A DNA stretch of 64,000 nucleotides from NCBI RefSeq assembly GCF_964199755.1, contig NC_133906.1:9610001-9674000 (forward strand), written 5' to 3'. Positions 24,167 to 36,140 of this stretch are shown here, piece after piece. The number at the start of each line of letters is the position of its first letter. Within the stretch, counting starts at the first letter, position 1. Below the pieces are notes generated by a model. That model was given only the letters and a program-made list of their open reading frames with translations, had not been told where the DNA came from and did not search any database. This stretch comes from Larus michahellis. Its lineage: Eukaryota > Chordata > Aves > Charadriiformes > Laridae. A program made the translations under genes and the position numbers.

Positions 24167-27100
24167 GCTTCTAATATTGTCTCTGAATACATGCTTCTGT
24201 ATAATGGAGCCTATATAGAGACACCCAATGCATTGTGAGTTATAAGTTGACTGTGTAGGTGTGCATTTACTGGGGGAGAAGGCAGTAGGACTAAGAGATG
24301 AAAACCCCTTCTTCCCACTTCTCTTATTTAGCACCAGCTAGTGCTCTGTGTCTGCCTGTATTTTATATCCACATTCAGCCCTACACTTGAACAACAGTTA
24401 GCTCTAATCTGAAAGTTGAGTAGCTACATTAGCATGATAGTGGCCAATTAATTAGGTCAGGCCACAGTAATACTATTGTGCAATTTCTCCTCTGGAGGCA
24501 GTGGGTGGCCTACCAGCTTGGAGTGCAGATGAGGTAACCATCTTATTGTCCTCTCCATCTAAGGAGAGATACCCAAAGTCCCCATCTTGGGGGGCTGCTC
24601 TAGTTGTATCATAATGCAAATGAATCACTGATGTATAAAGCTTAAATTTTTTTATTTTTAATAGAAGTGGGATGTATTTTTCCCCGCTATTGTTTTTCAT
24701 TTCTCAAGGTTTGGTCTTGGTTCAGTGGTCCCACATAGTACCTTGTGACTGGAATTTTTTAGGAAAGTTCATTGTTATGCTAGTATCACACAGCATTTCC
24801 TGATGAAGTCACATAAATCACTGTTTAGTGAATTATATATAAAGAACAGAGTTCCCTATGACATTATTAATAACAGCAATAAACCTTGATCTTTGGCATT
24901 AATCTCCAAATTGACATCCATGCAAATTAGCCAGATGCTGAAGGAAATACCATATAGAGAAATCATACGGATTATACAGTTTATATAAACCTTTCTTTTA
25001 CTAATGTTATGCAGGTTTTTTCCTGGATTGTCATGAAATAACTGTGTCATCCCACAAAGCAAAAATCATCTGTCCTTCAAAAGAAAGGAAAACCATTTTC
25101 AAAAGGGCCATTTCTGCCGAAAAGGAGTGTTTCTATTACATTAGAGGAAAGCAAAACATGGACGTAGAGTTTCCACCATTCTCTTTCAGTGTCATAGGGG
25201 AAGTAGGATAAAATGATGGGAGAGAAGCTGCTCTCCTCCAAATTTCCCCATAAGCATATATGAGCTCATAATGGAAAACCAGACTGTCATCAAAAGATAT
25301 TTTCACAATCTCTATGTTTTAATATTTAAAAATTCCTCTGATGGATCATAGCAAACTATCCCATCATGGAAGTTCCACACAGATGCTCCATAACTGGCAT
25401 CCAGGATTCTTGACATAAAGGTTGGGTACCGTATTACTCCATTTGTCCTGTAACAATAACTGAGCTAAGGCAATTATGTAGGTTTTATGCATGTGTGTGC
25501 AAGCACACGCTCTGAAAATGTGTATTTATTCATATTAATCATTAACTATCCATGTTTCGGAACTGAGCAGCCATTTAAAGACTACCATCAGGTTGAGCAG
25601 ATGTTTAACTATGCATTAGTGACATTACAGTCAAAAAAGAAAAGCCATAATAGATGGTTGACATAAGCAAACAGGCAAGCTAAGGTGGACTGAGAAAGGA
25701 GTAGGCAACATGTACGTAAAGTTACTTGTGCCCTTATGTATCTGCTCAGGGACTGAATGCAGCTCAAGTTTTCCTGGTCATTGCTGGCTCACTGTAAACT
25801 CGTGTGTTATCACAGAAATGAATTTTGGAAATTGTCTTAAATGGGAACAAATTGTTGCCTAACCTTGATTCAGCCCGGGCTCTGTCTCATTTGTGAAAGG
25901 CGAGCTGCCCTAAGCGCTTCCGGAGGCTGCAATCAGAACAGGCTGAGACTACAAGGGGAAAGGGGTGTCCCTGTTCACTGAGGCTTCCTCCTTGCCCTTG
26001 TGACAAGGTTTCCCCTGGGAGGAGAAGCAGATGAACGGGAATATGGTGCACAGCCCAGGGTCCTGCTGACACGCATTTCACAGGCAGGCAGGGACCAGGA
26101 TCAAAAGGAGACGATTTTGTCACCTGGAACAGTTTGAATGCATTTCACTTGCCTGCGCGCCAGCTGCTGCTGCCACATCTTTCTCAACGGGGTTTCTTAG
26201 ACTGCCATTCACTCTTTCTGAACAGTGAAACAACATTAGCAGCAGAAGCGTCAGCATCTGCAGGGCCCACCATTGGCAAAATGGCCTGGATAACAATAGC
26301 TGTTAAGGTCGGAGTGGGAATATTGACAGTGTATGTGAACAGAGGACCCAAAACTGCCTGAGAAGACCTTTGTCCCAAATGATCATGTAAGAAAGAGAGG
26401 AAGACAAGCATCAGCCAGATGCAAAGACAGTACATGTGCCTGTAGCCCACACGTCCTCTCAACACGTGTGTGTAAGGCTGTCTGTATGTGTGGGAGGGGG
26501 AGATTAGAGCTTTTGGGGATAAGCGGAGGGTGGACACGTATAGGTATTAATTAACATTTTGGAAGTTCTGGCTTATCTGTTATATTATTGATATGGTTCC
26601 CAAATGAATAGTTCACTGGTTGCTGGTCAATTCTGTGTCGTGAATAAATCAATAAACCTCTTTGATCCAGGCTCAGAATACAGTACGTGAAGGGAGCAGT
26701 TTTCCTGTGTGGCAGAGCTGCCATTTCAAACCTGCTTCAGAAGCCGCAGTGCCAGCCTGCAGCCTCTCGCCCTGCTCTTGCCCAGCTCTGGCTGTGAGCT
26801 CCAGCAAAGCCAAGTCTGGGGCTGACGTCTGAGTAGCCCCAGGATGGGTACACTGGCCTCAGCAGCGAAGTTGTTAGGCCCATCTGAGATTGAAATGCTC
26901 TAGTCTTGTGTTTTGTCAGAGGGGAGGGAGTTAAAGCTCAGCTGCCAAAGGCGTATGTGATCCTACTCACGCAGTGCTCCTCTGAAGAGGATGGCTAAGG
27001 AAAGAAAAGGATTCCACTGGCAGTACTGTATATTTGTGTAAAGCTTTCAGCACAGTTAATCCAGAAACCTGAAACTACCCTCTTTCAAATTGCAGCGTGC

Positions 27101-27189
27101 CACCCTCTCTGCTGTTGACCTCCCAGGGGTTCATAATAAGTTTATCTCACTGCTAATTTGGGTTGTTACTCCTTTTTTTTATATTCTTG

Positions 27190-27213
27190 CCATATTTGGG
27201 GGCACCAAATATG
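27190..27213. promoter_or_regulatory. CArG box (SRF-type) within a palindrome
   Basis: CCATATTTGG (27190-27199) is a perfect CC(A/T)6GG CArG box. Its last nine bases are repeated inverted as CCAAATATG (27205-27213) across a 5-base loop. It lies about 1.1 kb upstream of the inferred IL12B start. Binding is not shown by the sequence alone. Confidence 0.3.
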
Positions 27214-28116
27214 CAACATGTTGCAGATGCTTGCGTTGTTTCATCTGTGTGAAGGACTCCTGAAATGCCATTGACTAGAGCAGAAGGGACAGGCACCATC
27301 TTTTTGTTGCTGGATTACTGCGTTGTAGCTTTCGTCTCTGGGCTGTGGGAACGCTCCTGCCATTGGCAAGCACATAGGACAGAGTTGTGTCTCTCTATGA
27401 ATTCCTAAAGCACGTCAGGCTGAATTTCAAACCATTTCTTTTGCTTTTATAAGCAATGTATTTCTTCTTGCTTATAACTTTTCAGTCATCTTATTTAGGT
27501 TTGGAACAGGGCTAGAAGAACAACTCCGTTTTGGTTTGCCTGACAAAGTGAATTGTTTTGTATTATTTCACAAATAATAAAAAAATCAATAGAAACTTCT
27601 TCCTCATTTTCAAAGTATATGTTATGTATGGGGCTTTTAAGATGCTTGAGTACAAGTCTAAAAGGAACATCAGTTTATAAAGAAAAAATTATAGGCTACA
27701 TTTTAAAACTGCAACATAAAATATTGTGACAATTTCAGTTTTTTATCTCTGAGACGTAGCTAATTGTTTATTTTTTGGTTGACCTAAGTCTCAATTTTTA
27801 GAGTAAATACAATTCTAAAACAGCAATTAAAAATGAATTTCCCCTTATCTTTACTTTTGATTGATGTGGTAGCTGGGATTTTATTTCACGTAATTATCTC
27901 TTTCATGCTTACCAGGTAGAAATAGATTTAGTTTATTTAACTTTCTCTTTCTGTCTTCATAATGTATTTCCCATTAGATAGTTTTGGAAGTTTATTTAGC
28001 CTGTATTTACTCTTCCTCAGATGATGAACAGGCAGTATGAGAGAGACAGAAAATCAGGCAGGAAAGGAAATGCCTCTGGCATAACATAAAGGTCATTGTA
28101 ACAATCTCATTATCTC

Positions 28117-28299
28117 ATTTCCTCTTTAAAGTTTACCTGGGAGTCCCAAACTTTTTTTTTTTTTTGCTTTAGCTCTGCCACTATGTAAAAAAGGAACTCA
28201 AGCCACGTGTTGCAATTCTGTGGTATTGCGGTGAAACAGAGCATCCCTTTCCTTTCAGAGTTTAGAAGTATTTATAAGGGAGCCAGCGCTTTGCTTCCT
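28117..28299 (+). promoter_or_regulatory. IL12B: IL12B proximal promoter
   Basis: A TATA-like TTTATAA lies at 28271-28277, placing transcription start near 28300. Upstream are an ETS-like ATTTCCTC (28117-28124, about -180), a kB-like GGGAGTCCC (28139-28147, about -155), a C/EBP-like TTGCAATT (28210-28217, about -90) and an IRF-like GTGAAAC (28231-28237). The order ETS, kB, C/EBP, TATA matches what is known for the mammalian IL12B promoter, which is induced in macrophages and dendritic cells by Toll-like receptor signalling. Individual sites are motif matches only. Confidence 0.55.
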
Positions 28300-28356
28300 T
28301 CAGATCACAAACCCAACCTGCGTGGCAACTTCAGCTAACAGGCATCGCAGGAGAAG
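28300..28356 (+). other. IL12B: IL12B exon 1 (5' untranslated)
   Basis: The exon ends GAGAAG before the donor GTGAGA at 28357. The 5' end is inferred from the TATA-like box. No ATG that could start p40 lies in it. As in mammalian IL12B, the first exon is non-coding. Intron 1 is then 28357-30800. Confidence 0.65.
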
Positions 28357-30800
28357 GTGAGAATTCCTTTCTTCTCTAACACTGGGGCAACACGAGTACG
28401 GTACCAGCTGCTTCAGATTAAACTAATGAAAACTTAAAATTATTTCTTTAATTTAAAAGTGTATTTAAATAGTTGTCGTGACATTTTTCTCAGGACAGTA
28501 TTTCTATGCTTATGTGCCTGAAGTTAAGCACATTATATATATATATGTATGTCTATAGCTCATAGAATTGTTATCTACCTAACAGAACAGCTAATGTTAT
28601 AAGGTAGTAATCTTTTGTATCTTACCAATATTTATGTTGCTTGGGTGTGCACATCGACAAATATGTATTTACAGTCATGCTGTTCTCTGTTTTAAGAAAC
28701 ATGGAACATGAGTGACTTGGCCCTGCCTTGAGCCGGGACAGGTCCAGATTGATACCCAGAGGTCCTTTCTGACAGAAGTGATTCTGATTCTCAGTGAAGG
28801 AATCTGTGCTGATTTACAGCAGCTCGTGTTCCACATCACAGGGAATCTATATATGATGTTGGCACACTCTCCTCATCTACAAAGTGCTCGGGCAACTGCA
28901 TTGATTCGTGATGTTCAGAAACTGATTTTATTTCTGATTAATTTTTCACTAAAATTTTGAGGGGGGGGAGGGGTGTCCACCTCCCATCTCAAAAATTTAA
29001 TAATTTTCCATGAAAATTGTTAACTTTTTTCATAAAAAACCTGAATTGTGAAGCTTCTCCCTAAAACCAGGGAAACTTTTCTGTTTTCAAGGTTTCAATT
29101 TTGATGAAAAGTTGATACAGAAAAGAAGACGTGTTTTACAGCCTTCTCTGAGTTTTAGTTGGTATTTCAGCTATTGGTTTTATGAAGCATAGTGATGAAT
29201 GCCGCGTTACAATGAAAGAAATGAGTGTCTTTAGGAAAGTTGCAAAATGTATTTTTCTTTCGCAGATTACAGATAATCCTTCCTGCAGTAGAAAAGCATC
29301 AGGAGCTAAGAATATTTGCTTTTTAATGAGGCAATATACTGCTGATAGGCTGCCTGACAGTATCTGGCTTTTCACTGAGGCCCCCACCTCTCTCTCAGTA
29401 CAGATGCAATGTGAGCTGGTTCCGCTCCTAGACACTCTTTTTGGGTACTATACTTGTAGCTTCTGGTCCCATCAATAGCTATGCTGTACAGTGTACAAAA
29501 TCAGACGGCATTTCTTGGCATTTGTCCAGAGACAGTTGGCTTCTGATGAAGATTAAGGACTGCTAATAATAGCAGGAGTGAGTAACAGATTTGGTGCACG
29601 TAGAAATACACACATACTCATCCTCCATAAACCCAAATGAAAATGTTTCATAGCACATGAGCAGAAATAAGGAGGACTGCTCCCCTTTCACTGAAAAAGA
29701 CTGGTTTGGGAGGAAAAAATACCCAAACCACTTAATTTTGTGTTTTTCATCTGCATTCAGACTCACACTGTAGTCAGAATAGACTTTGAAAGGTATATTC
29801 ACCAATCTCTTTTTTGAAGTCATACTGCTGTTCATTTGGCTGTATCTCCAGTTGAAAAAGGTCTGAAAGTGTATCTAAATAACAGCCACTAAAGTTTTTT
29901 ATGTACTCAGTGGTTACAACAACATTTGGCACATATGTTTTGTGTTTCATGAAGAGCTCTAGCTGTATTTTGAATTTAGGACAAATATACATTTTTTTAT
30001 TTTATATACAGCGATATGCTTACGTATTCTCCAGTGAGATACATGTATGTGTCTCAATGAACACAGCAACAATGATATCCAGCCGTTTCTGCAAATAGAG
30101 TTGTGGCACTGAATCACGTAGGAATTTTCCCTGAAACTGCTTGCAAAATTAATTAGACTATGCAACCTCAGGTGGATAGTAGGACTAGTACCAGTTAGGC
30201 AAGTGTCAGTATTGACGCCAGCTCTGCACTGCATTATTGACGCTGCTGTCACTTGTTCCCACAGCGATAGTGAAGACTGTAGTCCAGCAAAACACTTCAG
30301 CACATCCTTCCTTTAAACGCAGTCCTTCGTTTAAATAGGACTATTGTCATGCTTAAACGAAGAAATATACTTAAAAGCTTTGTATGACTGGAATTTTATG
30401 TCCATTGATCCTTTAGTCCAATGCCTTGTTCATGCAACTAGCCTCACTGGCATCAGCAGGACTTCTCTTGCACGAGGAATATTTAACTGAGGGACCTGGG
30501 AATGCTTCTGAGCTGCTGACCGTGTAAGACCTACACACACAAGAGTTTCCTCTAAGTTCCGTGATTTCTTCTTTAAACTGGTTTGTGGTGTGAATTACAA
30601 TTGGATCAAAATCTTAGCTTAAGCTCCAGTAGAAACCTGATATTCAATTTTTATGTAGTCTAAGAGTTCTTAGAATGGGAGAGTGTTTCTTAGTTCACTG
30701 GAGCTGACTCTGTCTTATTATCCTGTCCGGCATTGAGCTTGATTTCAGTACACAGTTAACCATCCTCAAGGAAGTTTAATAATTTATTTTTTCTCTACAG

Positions 30801-30882
30801 ATGTCTCACCTACTATTTACCTTACTTTCATTATTTTCCTTTGCTGCCCTTCTGGAAGCGCAGTGGAAACTGAGGGAAAATG
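30801..30882 (+). CDS. IL12B: IL12B exon 2 (signal peptide)
   Basis: Residues 1-27 plus one base. Acceptor CTACAG abuts the ATG directly, and the donor is GTAAGC. It encodes the hydrophobic leader and the start of mature p40 (QWKLREN). The following intron is phase 1. Confidence 0.93.
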
Positions 30883-33800
30883 GTAAGCAGTCTTCACTTA
30901 CTGAGACCTACAGCTGTAGGACACAAGGGTTATTTCAGAATTATACTTGTGTCCACAAGCACAGGATTTGTCAACTATAGCATCTTATGCCAAGGCTCTT
31001 CCTATTTGTTTGTGAATAACTAGCCAACTAATTGGTATTAATGGAAGAAATATTTAAAAGTCCTCAAATGTGGTACAACAGCCGTTCTGAATATTTGCAT
31101 TAGAATTCTCCATTCTCTTGTTTCGGTTATGCAGTCTGGAAGCAGAAACAGTATCTTGTGACTTAGGTAACAGCCCAAAAAGTGGAGAATTAATTGCCAA
31201 AAAGAATATTTCACAGTAAAACCTAAAACCTAGAAATAGCTTATCCCACTTTTCTCGTAAATAATTTAAATGTAAATACATTTGTAAAAATAGGGGGTCG
31301 GTAATAAACAAACAAACAAATCTTTTGAATAACTTACCAGAAAATTGGGCTAAATTCAGATAATCAAATTTGCTGGTTTTATTCACCCAGTGTAGCTCCA
31401 TCATCCAGGCTGTCTTCAATGCAAATCCAAAACAAAGAACCTTAATGAATATGAGAAAAGCCTTCTCAATTTGATTGTGGTTTAGTTGTAAAAAGTAATT
31501 CAATTATTTTTCCCTGTATCTTTACAAAAAATGATTTATCCTCTGGGTTCCCTGGGCAATACCACGGTGCTGAAAACTGCAAATATATTTGTCAGTATTG
31601 AGAATAATCTTTGTGTTTCAAGTCTGTAAGATTTACCTTGCCTGGGCTTCAAATATCCATAAGCAGTTTGGTAAGCTTCCTGGCTTGCTAGAGTTGCATA
31701 TTTTCTGCCATTTTAGATTCAGCATTTGACCTGTATTTCTTGGTGTTTCTTCTTTGTGGTAAAGTCTTAAAGGTCTCATTCTGGTAGTGAAATGAAAAGA
31801 TCTTAGAGCTCACTGGAACTCTGATTGCCTGGGATAAGTGCTTGCTGTGGTCTTGGCACACTAAGAAACAAATTTTTGACACTTCTTGCATGTCTCTGAA
31901 GGCACTGAACATGGTTGGGGAGCCTGTGAGAGCAGTAGTGTGTATCTGAGCAATGACAGTTGAATTTGAGAACTACTGCCACTCAGAAACATAGGTGAAG
32001 TTTTTCAGCCAACCACAGCAAAGAGACAAGAGAAGATAATGCTCCTTTAATGGAATTGTTCCAAATTATTTTGTTGCATGGTGAGTCTTCTAATTTGGAA
32101 AGATCAGCAGGGCACTCCGGAGTTACAAGATGGCATTTAGAAGAGAACATCTCCCTGTTGCTGTTTACGTAGCTCTGCTGTAGCTCAGCGATCCCCCGTC
32201 TTTTAGTAATTGCTCCACTGGGACCAGGGTGATAGGAGTACAGGTTGTTCCCTGCAGAAAATGGAAAACAGCATCAGCTATGGGCAAATAGAAACCACTT
32301 ACCCAGAGCTTCCGTCCTTCCCATTGCTCACTCACAGACCTTTGACGCTGAAGAGGGCAAAGCGTCATAGCTTTGCACCACAGCAAAGCACCATAGCACA
32401 GAGTGGGTTTACGTGCCATTCTGTGAGCAAAGGCCACAGGCCACATGCAGGAGGAATACCTGGGCTCAGTGTGTCCTGGCACCCTCACCTTTAAAACAAA
32501 GGTACCTGCTTAATTCCCATGGTTATGAACCATTGGAAGATCGTCTGGGAACACGGGAAAAAAAAAAAATCACTTCTTCCATTAAAATGTCATCCCTAGT
32601 CATCAGCAGTTTCTGTAAATTTCTAAGTAGAACCTCTTCTTGTAGTAAAGACTTCCAAGTGATGGTGAGGCCTTGGGCCAGAAAGCCAGAGATTTGTTAA
32701 CAGTTTTCCTGGGGAGCAGAGCTGAAAAAAAGGGCTCAGTTCAGTCTTCACACTGCTAAGTATGCGTAACTGCTAACATGTCTTTCTCTGCAACGTCCAG
32801 TGTACGTCATAGAATCAGAGTGGAATGATGAAACACCAGCTAAAAGAGTGGAGCTCACCTGTAACACACCTGATGATGCACTGCCAGTTTACTGGAAAAA
32901 GGGCACTGAACTGAAAGGAACTGGAAAGACTCTGATTGCCGAAGTGAAAGAGTTCCCAGATGCTGGCAACTACACCTGTCTGACAGCTAATACCCATGAA
33001 ATTGTCAGCTATGATTTCTTCCTCATAACTAAAATAGACTCCAATGGGCAAATGATAAGGTCAATTCTGAAAAGCTTTAAAGGTACGGTCATAAGATGCT
33101 GTGATGTATCTTGCTCGGCTTTGTGCGTTGGAGCTTTGTGAGGACCAGAGGGAGCTCTCTGGAGAGAGGCATGAGAGATATCCACTTTAAAATGGGTCCT
33201 CTTCAAATGCTTTACTGATTGCTTCTGTGGTTCTGTTTATGGTGCAGCTGATGAGCAGTTTAGGAATCGGTTGCCATGAGATTAATTTAGGACTCTCTGG
33301 ACCTATAGGATGGAGCGATGGTAGGAATGGTAAGATACAGGATAACATCAATACCACACCACTGCTTGTCTTGTGGGGGAGCTTTGCCTCCATCTCGCTG
33401 ACCCAGCACTCAGGAGAGGGTTTGCAAAACCACGGCTACATGATTTGACAGAACCGGGGACTGACCTAGATTTTAAGTGCTGTCATTTGGGTTTCTCCAT
33501 TCACAATTAACCCCCTGGGACAAGCCTGTGGTGTTCTGCATTTTCTGCATGAACCTCACTCATTTATCTCTCATATTAAAGTAGTGACAGGAACTTATGA
33601 ATTTCCAAAGCTTTTTCCCTGGCTCCTGGAGCCACCTATCAGATGCAGTAGGCTGGTCTGCCAGTTGGCTACATCCAGGGTACAGTATAGAGTTGTTGAG
33701 AGTCTGCAGTGCTGGGACAGCAGAAACAAAACACACTGAGGCCCATACTGAGGCCTCATTCACTTCTCACACTGGAGACATTTCCATCACGTGCCCCAGT

Positions 33801-36109
33801 GTGTGAAGACATGAGATTATCCACTGTGTGCACTCTCATGCGCAGGGTAACAAATACAGAGGTTTGCCAATCGGATAGCTGCGATGTTTCTTTGTGAAAG
33901 GAACAGTGGATTTGTCTATATAAACCTCTTACTGACAGCTATCTGCCACAGCTTGGGTATGCTCTAGCCCATGTCAACAGCCACCTAGATGTGATTAACG
34001 TGCTGCCATGTAAACCAGCCTAACTGTGGTTATACGGCTTTTTAACTACAGACGGCTGCCCAAGGGCAGTAAGAGACTGTGTCTGCCTATGTGCCCACCA
34101 CCTGCCAAAGTAGATGGGAGTCTATTGAATTACTGTTTTCTCTCTGCTTTGACCGTTTTGGCAAAAAAAGTAAATAAATCATGTTTTCTTTCTTTTTTCA
34201 TCTAGAGCCAAACAGGACATTTTTAAAATGTGAAGCAAAGAACTACTCTGGAATTTTCATATGTTCATGGATGACAGAAAATGAGAGTCCAAATGTGAAG
34301 TTCACAATCAGAAGTCTAGAAGGGTAAGAGCTTGTACTTTCCTTAACAACCTCATAGTAAGAGCCCTTTGTGTAGGGGCTTTGTGTAGGGTCTCCTCTAT
34401 GTAGGAGATCCTGGGGTTTAGGCTATTGAGGACATGTAGAAGGCGAGGAATCCCACTTCCAGAGTCTGAACATCTGCAAAATGTTTTGAGCCATCACTGG
34501 AACTAACTTAACTAATAAGGGCATGGAAGTTGCTCAGAAATTAATGAAGACTTGAAAATGGAACAACCCCCACTGGTCTGTTACAGCTGCTACAGAACAG
34601 CCACAGAATAACTTAAGCAAGAGCAAAAAACATTCATGCAGGGGAGAGAGAGGAAGTTGAGCCAAAACCAGAAACAATCATAGCACTGAGTCCCTTTGCA
34701 GCAGATCCAGCGAAATTAAGGGAGTGGGAGGCTGCACCCACTGCGAAAGCCACATGTCCACTGACAAGTCCTGTTGAGGAACGCTGCAGAAACCTGCAAG
34801 GGAAATATGTGAGGGGAACCTTGTGGGGATTTCCTACTTTCCACTACTCTTGGGGGTTTCTCCAAAACATGGCGTGCTTGAGCAAAGGTCACTTCAGTTT
34901 GTTAAAGAAGACAACTGCAAAGTGTGTTATTTTGCTGAATGCAAAAATAGAACCAGATAGTGCTTTATAGATAGAGCTTTATAGATGGATGCATTTCAGC
35001 CTTCCCTTATTTCTGCCGGCAAGGTTTTGGAAGGGGCTAAGGAATAAAGTAAGATACTAGAGCTTGTCATGGGACAGGGCTAATAAGAAATGAGATAGCC
35101 TGGTTTAGGTCTAAACCCTAATTCCTTCTGCTAAGGCAGGGGGGCTTTTGTGATTTTACATTAATACAGCACTGAAAATATAAGAACTCCCACTCAACTG
35201 TTTCTGTGGCTGTTGAAGTGCAGAATGATACAAGCAACATTAAAACATGACCTTACCAACTACACGTTCTCATTGTGGCAACAAATTTTCAGAACAAACC
35301 AGCATTTCCAGTTCTTTTCTCGGTTCTGTATTCAGCTCTCAAGGAGACGTAACCTGCAGCAGCCCTGTGGCTCACACTGATAAATCAGTGACTGAATACA
35401 CAGTCCAGTGCCAGAAAGAAAACTACTGTCCATTTGCTGAAGAGCACCGGCCAATTGAGATGTTCCTGGAAGTCATTGACGAGGTGGAATATGAGAACTA
35501 CACTAGCAGCTTCTTCATCAGAGATATCAGTGAGTAGACCAGGAATCATAATTAATTCTTAGCTTTCTTCTTGCTGCTGATAGTGGAACTAACAATGGTA
35601 GCTGATCAAACCAAGCTTGGGAATCCCTGCCCTATTCTACTGTAAATCTGTATCGAGCCCCCAGTTACTGGAACAGGGGAAAACAAATCATAGCAGCAGA
35701 CTGGAAGAGGATGAGGAAGTGAAGAAGCTACATCTCCCTAGCTTGTGACCTCCAACCCTTTCACCCCAACATCTCCCAGAAGTTTCTGTGGCCTTCTCTT
35801 TTAGACGGACATGTTTGGAAGGGGTATGTGGGAGAAGTCAGAGAATAACCAATAACTCTGAGAACTGCAGATATAATCAGATAATGGTTAACTCTATGTA
35901 TGCTTCCCTCCTGATCCATTCTTACAGATATGCATCCAGGGCAGGTCAGTAGAAACGACAGGAAATAGGAGGACCAGTTGTGACCATGATGCCACAGGGC
36001 ACATGAAAATGAAGCAGCATCCTAAAGAAACAGATATTTTGCTGAATGCCCTAATGGTCAGCAGGGGTTAAAGATATTCCTCTGTCCAACAGAGCCCTCT
36101 GCAACCCTC

Positions 36110-36140
<31 letters not shown>

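Larger units (their letters stand above)
22591..27189. other. Intergenic DNA, no supported gene
   Basis: No exon series was recognised. Contents are simple repeats (listed separately) and a stretch at about 26134-26537 that is open on both strands but matches no family I know. Confidence 0.45.

Noticed and set aside
31054-31503. 149-codon antisense open frame in IL12B intron 2
   Set aside because: AT-rich, no recognisable domain, and of a length expected by chance among six frames in 64 kb.
32800-33141. Single-exon reading of the D1 segment as its own gene
   Set aside because: It is IL12B exon 3. The apparent start reads the intron's last base, and the C-terminal extension past 33082 is intron.
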